Below, in pieces: positions 57,211 to 64,000 of a stretch of DNA of 64,000 nt. A program made the position numbers and the translations under genes. This DNA is from Fenollaria massiliensis. GTDB lineage: Bacteria > Bacillota > Clostridia > Tissierellales > Peptoniphilaceae. The stretch's first letter is position 1. Each line of letters begins with the position of its first letter. Below the pieces are notes generated by a model. It had not been told where the DNA came from and ran no database searches. It saw nothing but the letters and a program-made list of their open reading frames with translations. The DNA lies in contig NZ_HG326225.1 in the NCBI RefSeq assembly GCF_000312505.2, forward strand, positions 1-64,000, read 5' to 3'.

Positions 57211-57660
57211 CTAGATATCTAAAATTTTAATTCCTGTCTCATCATCGATTTTTCTTTGATAAGCGTTTTCGCACTCATCAATGCGAAGCTCGCATGTGCC
57301 GCTTATTATGCACTTATTAAGGTGACCACCAACAGTGATACCCATACCAAAAGTTAAGCCTCCAGCAAGCACCACTCCATCTGAAATCATGATGTGTAGG
57401 TGTATATATGGCTCCTCGCCGTCTCTAGTGATATTGCCATTTAAAGAAAGAATTTCAAATTCGCCATCGTATTTGTATTTGCTATACTTTCTCTTTTTTA
57501 CGCTATAAACACCAAGCTCTACTTCCGAGCAAGCGCCTATACCTGTGATGCTTCCTGCCTTTAAATCTGTTTCTTTAACAAATTCGTTTAATTTATCTAA
57601 AACTTCTTCGCCTCTATCGATTCTAACGATATATGATTTGCCGTCTTTAATGTATTTCAT
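57211..57660 (-). CDS. PPC/DUF296 domain protein
   Basis: A 149-residue single PPC (DUF296) domain. It has DLKAGSITGIGACSEVELG (about 33-51), PYIHLHIMISDG with the family's paired His (about 98-109) and VLAGGLTFGMGITVGGHL. In plants the domain goes with AT-hook DNA-binding proteins; bacterial single-domain forms are trimeric and of unknown role. AAGGAAAA precedes the ATG. No DNA-binding motif is visible, so I do not call it a regulator. Confidence 0.88.
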   Translation of the reverse strand: MKYIKDGKSYIVRIDRGEEVLDKLNEFVKETDLKAGSITGIGACSEVELGVYSVKKRKYSKYKYDGEFEILSLNGNITRDGEEPYIHLHIMISDGVVLAGGLTFGMGITVGGHLNKCIISGTCELRIDECENAYQRKIDDETGIKILDI

Positions 57661-57695
57661 AATTTTCCTTCCTTTATATTAATATGAAATTTATA

Positions 57696-59894
57696 TTAAT
57701 ATAAACTTTCTACCTTATTTGTAAATAATTCTTTCTTAAAGAATGGTTCTACCTTGTCTTTTTCGCCATCCATGTTATAAAGTGGAAGCATTTCTTTGAA
57801 CTCGTTGTTGTCAAGTCTATTTTCAGAATAAAATTCATAATAGTTCATGATAGAGCCGCTGCCTAGATAATACTTACCATTAAGTCTATAAACAACATAT
57901 ATAGTCGAGAATCTTCCAGAACCTACTTCTAAGAAGGATCCTTCTGGTTTATTAACTACGTTTGAGCCAATTCTTTGAATGTCGGCAACATTGGCTGTAT
58001 CTCTATCTTTAGGTGCTATCTCAAACTCCTCTGTGCCCTCATCCTTATTAAAAGCTATGAAGATGTTTTCCATCTCTCCGCCAATTACTGTAAGTCTTTC
58101 ATTATCTTCATCGCTAATTGTTTCGTCCTTTAACTCTTCAATGCTAACCTTGATTAAGAATTCAAGCATATCATCAAAATCTTTTAGTCTTGCCTTTTGA
58201 TCAGTATTTAATAAAGAATATTTTTCATCCGCATCCATAGTTAAACCTACTAAATACTTAACTCTTCTATATAGATTAACATTTGGCTCAACATAGTGTC
58301 TTAAATCTATTGGGTCGGAGCCACCCATCTCAGCGCCAAATTGTTTTGCATACAAAATAGTATCATGTTTTAATTGTGCACAAGATGCAAGTGCTGTGTT
58401 TAAATCCTTATACTGCCATTTTTCGCTTCTCATAAAGTCTGGATAGCCTTCGCCGTACTCGTTATTAAATGCTTTTAAAACCCATAGCCATGTTCTGTAA
58501 ATATTTGCTTTTTCTTCTTTATCTGTTCTTGCGTCAACCATAGCCTTTGTTTCGTCGTATTTTTCTTTAAACTTATCCCACTTCAAATTGTCTTCATTAG
58601 TAAGAGTAAGTCTCTCAGCAAGGCTATTGCCTAAAAGCGCCATAAGATCTACGCCTGAAACAACTGGTCTTTTGCTTTGTTGATCAGTGTCCACTAATTT
58701 TTGTAGCCAAGTATTGTCAACAACAGCTCTTTGTGGCAAGAAGGCAAAAACTTTTCCTGAATCTGGTTTAATCTTTGGATCTTCTTTATTTGCGATATCA
58801 TCAGCAACAGCATTTACAACATTTTTCTCAAGTATTGCCTCTACTGAATTATCTTTAGTAAGTTTACTAATGCTCTTGTATATGTCTATAGGAGTAGTGT
58901 CTTCAGTATTTTCAACTAAAAAGCTAATTGGTTTATATATGTCTTGCCATAATTTAAAGCTTTCCTCATCCTTAAGCATGCTTCTCGATATAAGCATAGC
59001 TTGTTTAACTGCTTCTAGGTTTATAGACTTGTCAGAATTTTCTAAATGCACTAGCTCTTGTGAATAAAGCATATTAACTTTAAAATATTTCTTTAAGTTT
59101 TCGTTCTTAGTGTAATTGCCACGAACCTTAAATTGAGAGTAATCAATTTCGTTGCCTGTTATGTTTGATACAGCATTTCCTTCTGCCTTGATGTTCTCAA
59201 GCTCTTTGTCAGCTAAGTCTCTTACTTCGCTTGGCACTTCTCCATCGTACTTTGCTTCAAGTAAGTCTACCGCGCATAAGAATAATGCTGCGTTTCTCAA
59301 AGTCAAATCTTTTTCTTCGCCCTTTGCTTCTTTGTAATCACTTAAAGTATTGTCCAAGCAATTTTTTGATAGAGCTATAAGTTTTTGCTTCAATGAATTT
59401 TGCTCCATATCCTCCATCATGCCAAGATAAATAATATGGTACAAGTGAACGATGGAGTCAGTAGTGATAAAATTGTTATGACCAATATATTGATTAGTTT
59501 CATAAATGCTAAATGGCTGTTGAGATTTTTCGTAATCTATAAAAAATCCATTGTCTTCAAGATTTTTCATAATTTTAGCGTTATATTCTCCAGTATATTC
59601 ACCTTGATCAAAACCACCAATACTCTTAGAATCCTTCGGAACATCATATGGCTTCACATTTGCTTCGATGTCAATGTCTTCAAAATCCTTTGCTTCTTCT
59701 GTGTTTAATAATTTTTCCGCATCGTATCCAAGCAAAGCATTTAAGTCTGCTTCACCCACTTCAATATTTTCATTTTTGCCATCATCTTTACTATTCTCAT
59801 TATTTTCGTCTTTACCCAGCTTATTAAGTGGCAAAGAGCATGCGCTTAAGCTCATCACCAATATTAAAATCACTGCTAATAATCTTTTTTTCAT
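57696..59894 (-). CDS. DUF3160 lipoprotein
   Basis: A 732-residue large lipoprotein. Signal MKKRLLAVILILVMSLSAC with lipobox LSAC. An Asn/Glu/Asp/Lys-rich linker (about 22-50) precedes the DUF3160 domain filling the rest, with segments such as HNNFITTDSIVHLYHIIYLG (about 144-163) and ending in YYLGSGSIMNYYEF. The function of DUF3160 proteins is unknown. GGAGGG precedes the ATG. It overlaps the upstream gene by 4 bases (ATGA), so the two are translationally linked. Confidence 0.85.
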   Translation of the reverse strand: MKKRLLAVILILVMSLSACSLPLNKLGKDENNENSKDDGKNENIEVGEADLNALLGYDAEKLLNTEEAKDFEDIDIEANVKPYDVPKDSKSIGGFDQGEYTGEYNAKIMKNLEDNGFFIDYEKSQQPFSIYETNQYIGHNNFITTDSIVHLYHIIYLGMMEDMEQNSLKQKLIALSKNCLDNTLSDYKEAKGEEKDLTLRNAALFLCAVDLLEAKYDGEVPSEVRDLADKELENIKAEGNAVSNITGNEIDYSQFKVRGNYTKNENLKKYFKVNMLYSQELVHLENSDKSINLEAVKQAMLISRSMLKDEESFKLWQDIYKPISFLVENTEDTTPIDIYKSISKLTKDNSVEAILEKNVVNAVADDIANKEDPKIKPDSGKVFAFLPQRAVVDNTWLQKLVDTDQQSKRPVVSGVDLMALLGNSLAERLTLTNEDNLKWDKFKEKYDETKAMVDARTDKEEKANIYRTWLWVLKAFNNEYGEGYPDFMRSEKWQYKDLNTALASCAQLKHDTILYAKQFGAEMGGSDPIDLRHYVEPNVNLYRRVKYLVGLTMDADEKYSLLNTDQKARLKDFDDMLEFLIKVSIEELKDETISDEDNERLTVIGGEMENIFIAFNKDEGTEEFEIAPKDRDTANVADIQRIGSNVVNKPEGSFLEVGSGRFSTIYVVYRLNGKYYLGSGSIMNYYEFYSENRLDNNEFKEMLPLYNMDGEKDKVEPFFKKELFTNKVESLY

Positions 59895-60529
59895 TTTAAA
59901 TCAATACCCTCCTTAGAAAATTTAATTTCCCTTTTAATATTTATACCCTCTATATATAATTTTTTATCTTTCACTAATTTAGTTGGTCGAAAATTTATTT
60001 TTTTAGTCGCGATTCTCTCTATAAGCATATTATACTGCTTATATATACCGATTGAGTAAACGCCTTTATATTTTTCAATCGAAACTACTTCATCAAATGC
60101 GTCGCCATCAATATCATACAAGATAAAATCATACATTGGATTGATTAGCCTCGAGCAGCGAAATTTTGGTTTTAAATCCAAATCCACTACTTTATATAAA
60201 AATACTCGCTTCGACGGCGTCCTGTGCCAAGGGGCTATCGAGAAAACACCAAAAGCGATATCAAATTTGTTCTCGTCATTGACTCTGCCTAGGTCGACTT
60301 TGTATATGTTTAGCTTGTACTTGCCATCAAAATTTTTTGTTTTAGATAAATTATCTTTTGTAAAAGTAACTTTATTATAAAATCTTGCAAATATTGGTTT
60401 AGATAAAGTCATCTCTACTTCGCCAAGTTTTTCATCTATAACCTTGTATTTTTCAGTAGTCTCTATGCGTGAAAGAGCTAGAAGCGCTAGCAATATTACA
60501 ATCGCTAGAGCAAATATTTTCTTCTTCAT
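59891..60529 (-). CDS. Exported protein of unknown function
   Basis: 212 residues. N-terminal membrane segment or uncleaved signal (MKKKIFALAIVILLALLAL), then a beta-rich soluble part (about 30-212) predicted to lie outside the cell. It contains FILYDIDGDAFDEVVSIEKY (about 136-155), similar to FG-GAP or calcium-binding Asp-rich loops in surface beta-propellers. No family recognised. It sits between the YbaK-type gene and the DUF3160 lipoprotein with overlaps on both sides, so it probably works with the lipoprotein. Confidence 0.65.
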   Translation of the reverse strand: MKKKIFALAIVILLALLALSRIETTEKYKVIDEKLGEVEMTLSKPIFARFYNKVTFTKDNLSKTKNFDGKYKLNIYKVDLGRVNDENKFDIAFGVFSIAPWHRTPSKRVFLYKVVDLDLKPKFRCSRLINPMYDFILYDIDGDAFDEVVSIEKYKGVYSIGIYKQYNMLIERIATKKINFRPTKLVKDKKLYIEGINIKREIKFSKEGIDLK

Positions 60530-61026
60530 TATTTATTTAAATCTACAAAATGAACTTCGTAACCCATATTCTTAAGCATTTTAAATAAATCTTCAGTCTT
60601 GAAGAATAATGTCTGTGTGTTAATATTTGGGTGAAAAGTCATTATCTCTTCTTTTAATATAGCGTTGTCAAAATAAAATTGAACTTCTTTTTCTGTGTCA
60701 TTAATTAGTCCAAATGGTGAGACGCATCCCGCTTCATTGCCAAGTTTATTGAATAAAGTCTCTTCCGAAGCCATCTTTATTCTTTTTTCACCTACAATTT
60801 CAGCGAACTCCTTCATATCAAGCCTGTCCTTGTCGTCCATAACAAGCATGTAAAAGCGTCTCTTCTTTTGATCAGTCATAAACATAGTTTTTGTTCTGCA
60901 TCCGATTTTACCCTCGATATACTTGTCAGCGTCTTCAGTCGTAAATGCTGGCGGATGCTCAACAGCTTCGTATTTAATACCGTTGTCCTCAAGAACTTTG
61001 ATAGCGTCCTCGTATTTGTTCTTCAT
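60529..61026 (-). CDS. YbaK/ProX-type aminoacyl-tRNA deacylase
   Basis: A 165-residue trans-editing protein that hydrolyses mischarged tRNA, probably Ala-tRNA-Pro (ProXp/PrdX-like). Typical marks: YEAVEHPPAFTTEDADKY (about 19-36), CRTKTMFMTDQKKRRFYMLV with the catalytic-region Lys, GCVSPFGLIND and HPNINTQTLFF near the end. The start is ATG 61026, preceded by GGAGGGGATGAT; the longer frame reaches past that. First gene of a three-gene unit by overlaps (TAATG, ATGA). Confidence 0.88.
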   Translation of the reverse strand: MKNKYEDAIKVLEDNGIKYEAVEHPPAFTTEDADKYIEGKIGCRTKTMFMTDQKKRRFYMLVMDDKDRLDMKEFAEIVGEKRIKMASEETLFNKLGNEAGCVSPFGLINDTEKEVQFYFDNAILKEEIMTFHPNINTQTLFFKTEDLFKMLKNMGYEVHFVDLNK

Positions 61027-61098
61027 ATCATCCCCTCCATTATGTATACATTTTATCACAATCAAGTGCAAAAATCAATTATCAAAGAAACATTATGT

Positions 61099-61135
61099 AC
61101 AAAAAAGGACTTAATGCAATTGCCTCAAGTCCTTT
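61099..61135 (-). terminator. Terminator of the DUF438 gene
   Basis: AAAGGACTT/AAGTCCTTT stem (61104-61112 with 61127-61135), then TTTTTTG on the minus strand. Confidence 0.82.
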
Positions 61136-61149
61136 AATCAAAATAATTT

Positions 61150-62535
61150 TTATTTATTATCTTTAAAATGTTCTTTAGCAAAATCCATTTCTTGAACTAA
61201 TTCCATAGTGCCAAGATATTTACCAGCCTCATCTCTTACTGCCATGTATAAAACATAACAGTCATGGCCTTCCTTATTCATCCATATACCAAGCTGATCT
61301 TTTGCTCCGCTCTTAAACATGCCTATTATTTCTCTAACCATGGCTTCAATCTTTGGCGGATGACAGCTGTATACATCACGGCCGATAGCTGTCATAGGTC
61401 TTTTGAATAATTTTTCTCTGCCATTGTCATTAAAGAAAGCGTTTATATCGTTCGCATCAACAAAGGTAATCTCGTAAGGCATCGTATTTAAAAGCGCTTC
61501 AAGCTCATCAAGTCTAAAGTGTCCACCTTTTAGTTCAATCATAGAACTTTGATAAGATGACTTCACTTCGTCAGTATCTAAAGTCTCTCTCTTCCACTCA
61601 TCATCAGTTCTAAGGCCTCCGCTGTATGCTTTGAAATCTTCATATATATTGTGCCACTCTTCATCAGTAAATTTATCTTCAATAGTCGGGAACAAAATGT
61701 TTTCTTCCTTATAAATCATTTCTTTCGCTCTTTGAAGATTTTTCTTAAGAGCTTCAGCCCAAGCCTCATCCCTATTATTTGTATCAAGTTTTTTAAATGC
61801 ATCTCTTATTTCGTCATCAACAGACCACATAACATCTGATGGTCCAGGAATATTGTATTTAACCTTAAGTAGTGGATAAATTAAATCGCCCTTCTTTGTG
61901 TAATGCACACGAATTTTTCTAAGATTTTCAATATCAACACTTTTATAATCTTTTTTTTCTAATAGTGAAAGCGTTTTATCAATTAAATCCGCGATTACAT
62001 CATTCTCTTTATGCAAATTATATATAGGATGTCCCACTTCGTCAATAGCTTTAAGTTTTTTTCCTTGTTCCGTCTCAGTCGCTCCATGAAATAGAGCGCT
62101 ATGCACGTCACAAAGCTTTTGCACTTCTTTTATTGGTACACCAGAGGCAATAATTTCTTCTTCCGCCTTCATTATCTCTTTACTGTCAACGTCAGAAAAT
62201 TCTTTAGCAAAATCTGCCCTAACGCTGTCAATATCTTCTCCTTGACTAAGTCTTTCGATAAACGTTTTAAGCTTATCAAGTCTAGCTTTGTCATCGTTAC
62301 TTATTTCGCTCTCTTTAATAGTATATCCATGTTCAATAAGTTTTTCTTTTATATGATCCATGCTAATGTTTTTAACAACAGAACCTCTCTTTAAAGTCAT
62401 AAACTTACCTACGCTGTTTAGCATAAGTTTATTTTGTAACTCTTTAAAGCCAATTTCTATTAATACATCTTTAATTTCTGGATACTTACTTACTAAATCA
62501 GCAACAGTCATATCCAAATCAATTATTTTTTCCAT
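61150..62535 (-). CDS. DUF438-hemerythrin-PAS sensor-like protein
   Basis: A 461-residue cytoplasmic multi-domain protein. A DUF1858-like N-terminus (IIDLDMTVADLVSKYPEI, about 4-21) is followed by DUF438 (about 85-150) with CDVHSALFHGATE. A hemerythrin-type helical region (about 168-300) has HPIYNLHKEND, IRVHYTKKGDLIYPLL and YKEENILFPTIEDKF carrying His/Glu iron ligands. The C-terminal PAS-like domain is about 335-455. It probably senses oxygen, nitric oxide or redox state through the di-iron site; no output domain is fused. GAGGTG precedes the ATG. Single gene, divergent from DUF2254. Confidence 0.87.
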   Translation of the reverse strand: MEKIIDLDMTVADLVSKYPEIKDVLIEIGFKELQNKLMLNSVGKFMTLKRGSVVKNISMDHIKEKLIEHGYTIKESEISNDDKARLDKLKTFIERLSQGEDIDSVRADFAKEFSDVDSKEIMKAEEEIIASGVPIKEVQKLCDVHSALFHGATETEQGKKLKAIDEVGHPIYNLHKENDVIADLIDKTLSLLEKKDYKSVDIENLRKIRVHYTKKGDLIYPLLKVKYNIPGPSDVMWSVDDEIRDAFKKLDTNNRDEAWAEALKKNLQRAKEMIYKEENILFPTIEDKFTDEEWHNIYEDFKAYSGGLRTDDEWKRETLDTDEVKSSYQSSMIELKGGHFRLDELEALLNTMPYEITFVDANDINAFFNDNGREKLFKRPMTAIGRDVYSCHPPKIEAMVREIIGMFKSGAKDQLGIWMNKEGHDCYVLYMAVRDEAGKYLGTMELVQEMDFAKEHFKDNK

Positions 62536-62585
62536 AATACACCTCTTTCACTAATAATAAATTTTCACTTAGCGTTTGCTAACTA

Positions 62586-62614
62586 TTTATACCCCATTAT
62601 ATATTTTTTATTAA
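62586..62614 (-). promoter_or_regulatory. Promoter of the DUF438 gene
   Basis: Minus strand: TTAATA (62609-62614), 17 bases, TATAAA (62586-62591). Confidence 0.5.
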
Positions 62615-62623
62615 CATAATATG

Positions 62624-62632
62624 TGATATAAT
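62624..62632 (+). promoter_or_regulatory. Extended -10 promoter of the DUF2254 gene
   Basis: TGATATAAT (TATAAT at 62627-62632). The leader would be about 15 bases and is mostly GGATGGTGAT, with GGTGAT 3 bases before the ATG. Confidence 0.6.
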
Positions 62633-62653
62633 AAATATAAGGATGGTGATGAG

Positions 62654-64000
62654 ATGAAAAACAAAATTAAATTATTTTTCTATAATAACAGAAGGTGGAT
62701 TTATTGCCTTGAATATATTTTTTATTCAATAATTCTGCTTGCAATTGTAACCTACATTGACAGCAGCTACTCGGGACTTACTAAGTATGTGCCTCGCATA
62801 ATGCTATCGAGCGTTGAGCTTGCAATGACAGTTCTTTCGTCACTTGTATCAGCTCTACTAACTATAACTACTTTTACATTTTCAACAATATTAACAGTTT
62901 TTACGCTTTATCATAACTCCTTCACGCCAAGAAGCGTTGAGAATTTTTTAGATAAAAAAATAACTATGAAAGTCTTAGGCATATTTATAGGCGGCTTCGT
63001 TTATTGTCTAGTGAGCTTAAACTTTATGAAGTCTGGAGAGGATCAAAGACTTGTCATCGCCGGAACCATAGGTGTCATCTACGCTATATGGGGCGCGATA
63101 TACTTTGTAATCTTCGTGCAAAATGTTTTATCAGGAGTTAATTATAGCAAGCTTTTGGAAAATATTGCAGATAAAACTGATAAGATGATAGATAAAGAGC
63201 TTGAAGACCGTGATTTTGAACTGCTAGAAAAGGCTGAGTGGACTAAAAAAGAAAAAAGAATTTCTGCGCCCGAATCAGGCTACCTTGAAATTATTGATAT
63301 AGAAAAAATTAAAAAAATAATTCAAGATGAAGACATAGTATTTACCATAGAAGTCTCTAAAGGCGAATTCATTACTCAAAAACAAACGCTTGGCTACTTG
63401 AGCAAAGACTCACTTGACGATGAGACAATTGAAAAAATTCAAAAACAATTTCTTTTCACCGAAACAAGAATTTCTGATGAAGATTATAAAGTTGGTTTAA
63501 GAAAGATAGCCGAGATCGCTGCTCGTGCTTTATCACCTGGCATTAACGACCCAAACACAGCTATACACTGCACAAGAAAGCTTTCTATACTTCTTTCGCA
63601 TCTAGCCAAGGTCGACTCGAATCATCACTATATCAAAACTGATGGCAAGGCAAGAATTTATTATACAAGCAAATCTTTTAAAGATGTCTTGATTGAGTTT
63701 ATGCACCCACTATTCACTTATGGCAGTAGCGACGCAAGCGTTGTAAGAGCAATCTTCCAAGGACTTTTAATAATTAAACTTACTGCGAGTGATAAAAATA
63801 AAGAAGTCGTTATGAATTTAGCAGAAGATTTTTATCAATCAGTTGCAGATAATTTCAAGAGAGAGGCAGACCTAAGTCTCTTCATGGAGATATATCAAGA
63901 GATAATGACTGGATCAAAAGAAGAAAAAGAGATAGCAAAAGAGGAAAAAGAGGAAGAGAAAGAGGAAGAAAAAGAGGAAGAAAAAGAAATTTCTGAAGAA
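62654..64000 (+). CDS. DUF2254 membrane protein, cut by the window end
   Basis: The frame runs open from ATG 62654 to the end (449 codons seen). Four membrane helices lie in the first 165 residues (about 20-38, 57-87, 102-120 and 132-152), with SALLTITTFTFSTILTVFTL in the second. The soluble part carries the DUF2254 signature RALSPGINDPNTAIHC (about 293-308). The visible C-terminus turns into a Glu/Lys run of EEKEEE-type repeats. Family function is unknown. GGTGAT lies 3 bases before the ATG. The stop is beyond the window. Confidence 0.85.
   Translation, partial: MKNKIKLFFYNNRRWIYCLEYIFYSIILLAIVTYIDSSYSGLTKYVPRIMLSSVELAMTVLSSLVSALLTITTFTFSTILTVFTLYHNSFTPRSVENFLDKKITMKVLGIFIGGFVYCLVSLNFMKSGEDQRLVIAGTIGVIYAIWGAIYFVIFVQNVLSGVNYSKLLENIADKTDKMIDKELEDRDFELLEKAEWTKKEKRISAPESGYLEIIDIEKIKKIIQDEDIVFTIEVSKGEFITQKQTLGYLSKDSLDDETIEKIQKQFLFTETRISDEDYKVGLRKIAEIAARALSPGINDPNTAIHCTRKLSILLSHLAKVDSNHHYIKTDGKARIYYTSKSFKDVLIEFMHPLFTYGSSDASVVRAIFQGLLIIKLTASDKNKEVVMNLAEDFYQSVADNFKREADLSLFMEIYQEIMTGSKEEKEIAKEEKEEEKEEEKEEEKEISEE

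Noticed and set aside
1-64000. CRISPR arrays, tRNA genes, rRNA genes and complete insertion sequences
   Set aside because: None seen: no regularly spaced repeats, no cloverleaf-like CCA-ended segments noticed, and no transposase frame. A tRNA scan could still find one missed by eye.

Overview
The window is about 64 kb of AT-rich chromosome from a low-GC, Gram-positive, strictly anaerobic Firmicute. Evidence: strong Shine-Dalgarno (SD) sites, S-layer homology proteins, lipoproteins, pyruvate:ferredoxin oxidoreductase (PFOR), rubrerythrin, a double-cubane reductase, and a lysyl-tRNA synthetase carrying an extra tRNA-binding domain. I would guess a member of the Tissierellia / Peptoniphilaceae, but nothing here fixes the genus. 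Most genes lie on the minus strand. No rRNA, tRNA, CRISPR array or intact insertion sequence was seen.

Layout. 1-2.8 kb: a SPOUT RNA methyltransferase, then a small foreign patch holding a DUF7010 membrane protein and a lipoprotein flanked by two decayed C-terminal fragments of a VirD4/TraG-type conjugation coupling protein. 2.8-5.3 kb: greA-lysS. 5.3-10.1 kb: an unknown protein, an acetyltransferase and PFOR, with a Crp/Fnr-like palindrome upstream of PFOR. 10.3-12.7 kb: a small accessory island (acetyltransferase, membrane protein, hydrolase remnant, membrane-linked methyltransferase) bracketed by the real uvrC 3' end and a decayed copy of it. 12.7-19 kb: uvrC-pepP, degV and a DUF1846 protein. 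19-22 kb: two divergent S-layer homology proteins. 22-28 kb: a formate/nitrite-type channel, then nagA-ptsI-ptsH divergent from nagE, a compact amino-sugar phosphotransferase (PTS) unit.

27.9-33.3 kb: copA, class I aldolase, copZ and an M42 peptidase in one unit, divergent from a nitroreductase-phosphodiesterase pair. 33.3-36 kb: a YdjY-type lipoprotein and three coiled or amphipathic envelope-stress-like proteins (YtxH type). 36-42.6 kb: a heterodimeric ABC exporter, a PHP phosphatase, NAD kinase and an RluA pseudouridine synthase. 42.6-42.87 kb: a probable 6S RNA gene with perfect promoter spacing and a terminator.

43-51 kb is the most distinctive region. It encodes a corrinoid protein, its RamA-like reductive activator, three uroporphyrinogen-decarboxylase-family (UroD-family) methyltransferase-type proteins (one strongly diverged), an NhaC-type transporter and a double-cubane anaerobic reductase. 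This looks like a corrinoid-dependent demethylation or methyl-transfer system whose substrate and methyl acceptor are not evident. 51-64 kb: CapA, DUF5317, YitT, rubrerythrin, a MATE exporter, small redox and PPC proteins, a DUF3160 lipoprotein, a Pro-tRNA editing-like protein, a DUF438-hemerythrin-PAS protein and a truncated DUF2254 membrane protein.

A recurring theme is very short mRNA leaders. Three genes share exactly the same layout, TATAAT-N6-GGTGAT-N3-ATG, so the predicted transcript begins at the Shine-Dalgarno sequence itself, only 9 bases before the start codon.
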